Assembly (NCBI RefSeq): GCF_046224405.1
Contig: NZ_JBJXRK010000036.1
Coordinates: 1 to 18,617 of the forward strand
Reading direction: 5' to 3'
DNA: 18,617 bases
Source of the DNA: Gudongella sp046224405
GTDB taxonomy: Bacteria > Bacillota > Clostridia > Tissierellales > Tissierellaceae
Of this stretch, positions 14,489 to 18,617 are shown piece by piece (position 1 is the stretch's first letter; every line of letters starts with the position of its first letter). The notes under the pieces are model-generated. The model saw only the letters and a list, made by a program, of their open reading frames with translations. It was not told the origin of the DNA and searched no databases. The position numbers were made by a program, and so were the translations under genes.

Positions 14489-15430
14489 ATGAAAAGAATA
14501 CCAGTGATCCTGGACGGAGATCCGGGGCACGACGATGCCATGGCCTGGATGGTTGCAGCTGCATCACCAATGTTGGACATCAAGGCAGTCACAACCGTTG
14601 CAGGCAACAAGGACATAGAAAATGTCACAACAAATACACTGAATGTATGCTCACTTTTCGGTATCCATGCCCCTGTGGGTAAAGGAGCCCACGGTCCCTT
14701 GGTGGTTGAGGGTATAACAGCAGGCGACTTTCATGGAAAGACCGGCCTGGACGGAGCTGACCTTCCTCCATCAGACAGGACTCTAAGCCAATATTCCGCT
14801 GTTGAGCTGATGGTTAGGGTTCTGGAGGAAAGTGAGGAGCCAGTTGTCATAATCGGTACAGGTGCACAGACCAACCTGGCAACACTTCTTCTCTACAGAC
14901 CAGATCTCAAGGAGAAGATTGAAGCCTTCTACATCATGGGCGGTGGAATCGAGACTGGAAACTGGACTCCGGCAGCGGAATTCAACATCCTGGTGGATCC
15001 GGAGGCCGCCAGAATTGTCTTTGAATCAGGTGTCCCTGTGGTGATGTCAGGGCTTGATGTTACAGAAAAGGCTCTTGTCTATCCTGAGGATGTGAAAAGG
15101 ATCAGAAGCATAGGGACACCAATGGGAGATATTGTAAGCGGGTGGCTGGACTTTTTTGGAGAGACCCACGCAGCAATGGGCTATGAGGGATGGCCTCTAC
15201 ATGATCCATGTGCAGTGCTTTCATTGATAAAACCGGAAATCTTTATAATAAAGGATGCCCATCTTCAGGTTGAGACCAAGGGACTCCACACAAGAGGTCA
15301 AGTCCTTGCAGACTTTGAAGATCAGGAGCGATTCAATGGAAAGGCAGTCCTTGATTTGGACAGGGAAGCATTTATTGATGAGCTTATAAAGGCAGTGGAA
15401 CACTTCAATGGAAGGGAGGAGCTGATATGA
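14489..15430 (+). CDS. Inosine/uridine-preferring nucleoside hydrolase
   Basis: 313-residue N-ribohydrolase, normal family length, cleaving nucleosides to base plus ribose for salvage. The calcium-binding motif LDGDPGHDDA (D9, D11, D15, D16) is intact, with TVAGN (N40), PAAEFNI (E164, N166; ribose contacts) and LHDP (H238, D239). Whether it prefers purine or pyrimidine nucleosides cannot be read here. The frame is open back to 14372, but that part spans the terminator and hairpins; the ATG at 14489 has AAGGAGG (14473-14479) nine bases upstream. The stop overlaps the next gene's start (ATGA), indicating translational coupling with a degenerate relative. Because a terminator lies directly upstream, expression probably depends on readthrough. 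Confidence 0.93.
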   Translation: MKRIPVILDGDPGHDDAMAWMVAAASPMLDIKAVTTVAGNKDIENVTTNTLNVCSLFGIHAPVGKGAHGPLVVEGITAGDFHGKTGLDGADLPPSDRTLSQYSAVELMVRVLEESEEPVVIIGTGAQTNLATLLLYRPDLKEKIEAFYIMGGGIETGNWTPAAEFNILVDPEAARIVFESGVPVVMSGLDVTEKALVYPEDVKRIRSIGTPMGDIVSGWLDFFGETHAAMGYEGWPLHDPCAVLSLIKPEIFIIKDAHLQVETKGLHTRGQVLADFEDQERFNGKAVLDLDREAFIDELIKAVEHFNGREELI

Positions 15431-15957
15431 AAGTTCTAGTCGTAGGAAAAGACCTGCCATCCATAAAGGGTACCTTACTTAATCCTGAAGGGCCCCTGCC
15501 AAGGGAGTGGGAGAAGCTTAAGGATATGGAGAATATAGTCCTTGTCTTGAAGGAAGGACCATCCTCTGCAGCCCTTGCATTTAAGGTATGGCCAAATCTA
15601 ACTACTGTTGTAAAGAAAATAATCTATGCTGGCGGTACCCTAAAAAGAGGGGATGCTACCCCCTATGCCGAAAGGTCAATACATCAGGATCCATACGGGA
15701 TGGAATCCCTACTAAACTCAGGCGTTCCAGTCACCTTTTGCACAATTGAAGCAGCTACAGCCCATAAGATGACCATGGAAGACCTGGCCATTGAATATGC
15801 TAGTAGTCCAGAAAAATTTAAGACCATCCCCTGCGGGATTCATGTGGAAACCCAGCCAAACACAATAGCCTACGGGAAAATGATCTGTGATGCCATAAGC
15901 GATAACAAGTTTGGGAAGAATAATGGAGAGATACTGGCTGGAGTGATGGCAGACTGA
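15427..15957 (+). CDS. Half-length, degenerate nucleoside-hydrolase-like protein
   Basis: 176-residue protein that aligns with the middle and end of its upstream neighbour. ENIVLVLKEGPSSAALAFKVWPNL (35-58) matches EPVVIIGTGAQTNLATLLLYRPDL. IIYAGG...TPYAERSIHQDP (65-89) matches FYIMGG...TPAAEFNILVDP, and GVPVTFCTIEAATAHK matches GVPVVMSGLDVTEKA. The roughly 100-residue N-terminal part with the calcium-binding DxDPGxDD and AGN motifs is replaced by about 30 unrelated residues. The ribose-binding asparagine is serine (S84; E82 is kept), and the HDP segment is missing. It therefore cannot be a hydrolase alone; it may be a partner or regulator of the full enzyme, a ligand-binding remnant, or a decaying duplicate. 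The ATGA overlap and clean frame argue for an expressed gene. Confidence 0.8.
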   Translation: MKVLVVGKDLPSIKGTLLNPEGPLPREWEKLKDMENIVLVLKEGPSSAALAFKVWPNLTTVVKKIIYAGGTLKRGDATPYAERSIHQDPYGMESLLNSGVPVTFCTIEAATAHKMTMEDLAIEYASSPEKFKTIPCGIHVETQPNTIAYGKMICDAISDNKFGKNNGEILAGVMAD

Positions 15958-16005
15958 TTGGGTATATAAAAAACATACGGAATGCCTAAATCACAGGAGG
16001 AGACC

Positions 16006-16893
16006 ATGAGAGAGCTAATCGATTCCATAAATCCAATATACTCCCGAATTGCAATATTCATTGTGGTTGCAGTATTTCTCTATGTGGCTGCAAAGAGGGT
16101 TCTGAACAGGTTCTATCCTGTCCTTCAGGAGCAGAACAAATGGTACTTCACCAAGAAGATAGTAATGAACACAATTTATGTCCTAATCTTCCTGATATTT
16201 GTCTTCACCTTCAGTGACAGGTTTGAAGGCTTCTATACCACTCTAGGACTTGCAGGGGCTGGAATCACATTTGCCCTGCGGGAGGTCATAGTAAGCTTTG
16301 CAGGCTGGTTTGCAATCCTCTTTGGGGATTTCTTCAAGGTTGGGGACAGGGTTCTGCTTGGAGGAATAAAAGGGGATGTAATAGACCTTGGAATCCTAAG
16401 AACAACCTTGATGGAACTCGGCGACTGGGTTGATGGAGACCAGTACAACGGACGGATTGTTCGTGTGGCCAACAGCTTCATATTCACATCTCCTGTGTAC
16501 AATTACTCGGCAAACTTTCAATTTGTATGGGACGAGATTCACATCCCCATACACTTTGGCAGCGACAATGCCTTGGTCAGAAAAATTCTTGATGATGTTG
16601 CAGATGAGGTTATAGGAGAGGTGTCAAGTCAGGCAAAAGAGGCCTGGTTTGATATGAGAAGAAGATTCCAGCTTGAGGATGCAACCCTTGAGCATCAGAC
16701 CTTTATGGCTTTTGATGATAACTGGGTTGAGTTTTCCCTTAGATATGTTGTGGATATCAAGAAGAGAAGACTTATAAGGGACAGACTCTTTACAAGGCTC
16801 CTGGAGGAAATTGAAAAGTATCCTGACAGGATTGAGCTGGCTTCAGAAACCTTTGAAATTGTCAGGGATGAACCAAGAAAATCATATCAATAA
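16006..16893 (+). CDS. MscS-family mechanosensitive ion channel
   Basis: 295-residue small-conductance mechanosensitive channel, near the 286 of E. coli MscS. Hydrophobic helices lie at about 12-30 and 52-70. The pore helix and following beta domain are recognisable in GLAGAGITFALREVIVSFAGW, FGDFFKVGDRVLLGGIKGDV and RVANSFIF. The C-terminal domain is soluble. It would open on hypo-osmotic shock to release solutes. An in-frame ATG at 15982 lacks a ribosome site; the ATG at 16006 has AGGAGG (15995-16000) five bases upstream and is chosen. No promoter is clear in the 48-base gap after the half-length hydrolase-like gene, so it may share that transcript. Confidence 0.92.
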   Translation: MRELIDSINPIYSRIAIFIVVAVFLYVAAKRVLNRFYPVLQEQNKWYFTKKIVMNTIYVLIFLIFVFTFSDRFEGFYTTLGLAGAGITFALREVIVSFAGWFAILFGDFFKVGDRVLLGGIKGDVIDLGILRTTLMELGDWVDGDQYNGRIVRVANSFIFTSPVYNYSANFQFVWDEIHIPIHFGSDNALVRKILDDVADEVIGEVSSQAKEAWFDMRRRFQLEDATLEHQTFMAFDDNWVEFSLRYVVDIKKRRLIRDRLFTRLLEEIEKYPDRIELASETFEIVRDEPRKSYQ

Positions 16894-16913
16894 CCAATGG
16901 GACCATTTATCAT

Positions 16914-16945
16914 AACCCCTTGAAGGAATATATCTTCAAGGGGTT
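16914..16945 (+). terminator. 12-bp inverted repeat, possible mscS terminator or operator
   Basis: AACCCCTTGAAG (16914-16925) and CTTCAAGGGGTT (16934-16945) form a perfect 12-bp stem with an eight-base loop. Only a short TTT follows, so termination would be weak. The 3' arm occupies the -35 and spacer zone of the promoter at 16952-16960, so an operator role is a fair alternative. Confidence 0.6.
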
Positions 16946-16951
16946 TGAATA

Positions 16952-16960
16952 TGGTATAAT
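16952..16960 (+). promoter_or_regulatory. Extended -10 promoter of the aldo/keto reductase gene
   Basis: TGG plus TATAAT (16955-16960) is identical to the elements at 30-38 and 2562-2570. No -35 match is seen, because its place is taken by the inverted repeat. Transcription would begin near 16967, about 50 bases before the ATG at 17020. Confidence 0.65.
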
Positions 16961-17019
16961 ATTCCCATAAGTACCGAAAAGCCTGGATTTCGGAATAGAA
17001 AGGGACGGTGGATTATAAC

Positions 17020-18039
17020 ATGGAAAAAAGAATTCTTGGAAGGACAAATTTTGAGGTTTCTGCAATCGGCTTTGGGGGCATTCCCATACAGAGGGTTGAT
17101 GAAGAGATGGCTTATCAGCTACTTGTGGAAGCCCACAAGCAAGGAATAAACTTCATCGACACGGCAAGAGGCTACAAGGAAAGTGAGGAGCTTCTGGGAA
17201 GCGCTCTTGAGAGGATTGGAAGGGACAAGTTTATACTGGCCACAAAATCAATGGCCAGAACCTACCATGCGGTTGTTGAGGAATTAGAAACAAGCCTGAA
17301 AAACCTTAGAACCGATTACATAGACCTGTTCCAGTTTCACAATGTCAGCAAAGAGGAGGACCTTGAAACCGTAATGGGAGAGGACGGAGCCCTTAAGGCC
17401 ATCAAGGAGTACAAGGCAAGGGGAATAGTGAAGGAAATCGGAATCACCAGCCACAGCGTGGACCTTCTCCATATGGCAATAGACACCGGGGAGTTCAGCA
17501 CGATCCAGTATCCCTACAACCCTGTGGAGAATCAGGGGGAGCCAGTGTTTAAAAAGGCAAGGGAGAACAACCTTGGAGTGATTGTAATGAAGCCCCTTGC
17601 AGGTGGAGCCATATCAAAGGGAGAGCTTTCCTTAAGATACATAATGGAAAACAAGGACGTAACAGTTGCAATACCAGGAATGGACTCAGTCCAGCAGGTG
17701 ATAGAGAACGCAAGGGCCGGCAATGAGATGAGACCCTTGACAGATGAGGAAAGAACCACACTTATGAAGGAAGCCAATACCCTTGGTCAGGAGTTCTGCA
17801 GAAGATGCGGATACTGCGCTCCCTGTACGGTTGGAATAGACATTCCGACCCAGTTCATTCTTGAAGGCTACTATTCAAGATACAATCTTCAGGAGTGGGC
17901 GGTCAACAGGTACAAGGGACTGGAAATAAAGGCGAGTGACTGCATAGAGTGTGGAATCTGTGAGACCAGATGTCCCTACAGCCTTCCAATCATAAAGATG
18001 CTTAAGAAGGTAGAACTCAACCTAGGAGTAGAAGCATAA
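17020..18039 (+). CDS. Aldo/keto reductase with C-terminal [4Fe-4S] ferredoxin domain
   Basis: 339-residue oxidoreductase. The N-terminal TIM-barrel carries the aldo/keto reductase tetrad D47 (FIDTA), Y52, K76 (ATKSM) and H107 (LFQFHN), which binds NAD(P)H and reduces carbonyls. The C-terminal 80 residues hold two four-cysteine sets, C260-x2-C-x2-C-x2-C and C308-x2-C-x2-C-x3-CP, typical of the ferredoxin-like tail of this anaerobe-rich subfamily. The substrate is unknown. The frame opens with GTG at 17008, but GGTGG (17007-17011) fits the ATG at 17020 at eight bases, and the protein then begins with the family's MEKRILGRTN. It has its own promoter and overlaps the next gene by one base. Confidence 0.92.
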   Translation: MEKRILGRTNFEVSAIGFGGIPIQRVDEEMAYQLLVEAHKQGINFIDTARGYKESEELLGSALERIGRDKFILATKSMARTYHAVVEELETSLKNLRTDYIDLFQFHNVSKEEDLETVMGEDGALKAIKEYKARGIVKEIGITSHSVDLLHMAIDTGEFSTIQYPYNPVENQGEPVFKKARENNLGVIVMKPLAGGAISKGELSLRYIMENKDVTVAIPGMDSVQQVIENARAGNEMRPLTDEERTTLMKEANTLGQEFCRRCGYCAPCTVGIDIPTQFILEGYYSRYNLQEWAVNRYKGLEIKASDCIECGICETRCPYSLPIIKMLKKVELNLGVEA

Positions 18040-18578
18040 TGGCAAAATCAATCATTTACAGAAAACTGACTGAAGATGAAATAACAAAAGAATTATTCAC
18101 AGAATTTGTCCGCTACCAGAAAGTGACAAGATGCTGGAGAAAAATTGATGGGGAATGGACTATAAAGGACATTGAGTTTATTGATGACTGGTCAAATGAG
18201 GAGTATTCCTTTCTAGTGGAGTGCCTGAAAAACACTTCAAGAACCGGAGGGCTTGTAATGGGAGCCTTTCAGAATGACAAGCTAAAGGGCTTTGCTTCAG
18301 TTGAATCTGAGCCATTGGGATCGGACAAGGAATACCTGGATCTGTCAAGCCTTCATGTCTCAGAGGATATGAGGGGAAAAGGAATTGGAAAGGTCCTCTT
18401 TGGAATAGCCACAACCTGGGCAGGGGAAAAGGAAGCCAAAAAGCTCTATATTTCAGCCCATTCCTCAGTTGAAACCCAGGCCTTCTACAGAGTCCTAGGC
18501 TGTGTTGAGGCAGAGGAATACAACCAGGACCATGTGGATAGGGAGCCCTATGACTGCCAGCTGGAATACCTGCTGTAG
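18039..18578 (+). CDS. GNAT-family N-acetyltransferase
   Basis: 179-residue acetyltransferase with the acetyl-CoA-binding motif R112-GKGIGKVLF preceded by the strand DLSSLHVSEDM, and a GNAT-like ending (AFYRVLGCVEAEEY). The N-terminal 65 residues are less typical and may define the acceptor, which I cannot name. The ATG overlaps the reductase stop as TAATG, with AGGAG (18024-18028) ten bases upstream, so the two are co-translated. The 39 bases after the stop show no terminator before the window ends. Confidence 0.88.
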   Translation: MAKSIIYRKLTEDEITKELFTEFVRYQKVTRCWRKIDGEWTIKDIEFIDDWSNEEYSFLVECLKNTSRTGGLVMGAFQNDKLKGFASVESEPLGSDKEYLDLSSLHVSEDMRGKGIGKVLFGIATTWAGEKEAKKLYISAHSSVETQAFYRVLGCVEAEEYNQDHVDREPYDCQLEYLL

Positions 18579-18617
18579 TTTCATAGAAGAATATAACGAA
18601 CGCACTTGGCATTATTT

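Noticed and set aside
14269..14628. 119-residue open frame on the minus strand
   Set aside because: It crosses the start of the nucleoside hydrolase gene, has no ribosome site and resembles no known protein.

Overview
The window looks like a chromosomal segment of a low-to-moderate GC, Gram-positive anaerobe of the Clostridia/Tissierellia type. This is an inference. It rests on strong AGGAGG-type ribosome sites, AGG/AGA-rich arginine codons, an ileS T-box leader, a PyrR-type RNA motif, extended -10 promoters (TGNTATAAT), and several oxygen-sensitive [4Fe-4S] and B12-type enzymes. All genes but one (sfsA) run on the + strand. There is no phage, transposon, CRISPR array or stable RNA gene.

Layout. 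(1) 1-2594: a solo, cytosolic reductive-dehalogenase-like iron-sulfur protein, then a uracil permease with its own strong promoter and a PyrR-binding hairpin that covers the ribosome site. The permease gene ends in a hairpin terminator whose loop carries the next gene's -10 box. (2) 2595-5231: a BaiN/HI0933-type flavoprotein and a homoserine-dehydrogenase-like SAF-domain oxidoreductase, each with its own extended -10 promoter. (3) 5228-8684: promoter, Ile-specific T-box leader and ileS of the long IleRS2 type, with the altered GIHH signature in place of HIGH. A bidirectional terminator is shared with the convergent sfsA. (4) 9456-14146: a tightly packed run of barnase-like lipoprotein RNase, barstar-like inhibitor, DUF454/YbaN membrane protein, Sir2 deacetylase, SAM methyltransferase and guaA. 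(5) 14147-14488: about 340 bases without a gene but full of inverted repeats, with an imperfect 20-mer direct repeat and an intrinsic terminator just before the next ribosome site. (6) 14489-16893: a nucleoside hydrolase translationally coupled to a half-length, degenerate nucleoside-hydrolase-like protein, then an MscS-type channel. (7) 16914-18578: an inverted repeat and promoter, a ferredoxin-tailed aldo/keto reductase, and a GNAT acetyltransferase overlapping it by one base.

Functional links. Nucleotide metabolism recurs: uracil uptake under PyrR, GMP synthesis, and nucleoside hydrolysis. The barnase/barstar pair is a secreted-RNase and immunity module at the head of a housekeeping run. 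The most interesting items are the nucleoside hydrolase half-protein, the structured region behind guaA, the lipid-anchored barnase with barstar, the PyrR hairpin on uraA, the promoter inside a terminator, and the GXHH IleRS2.
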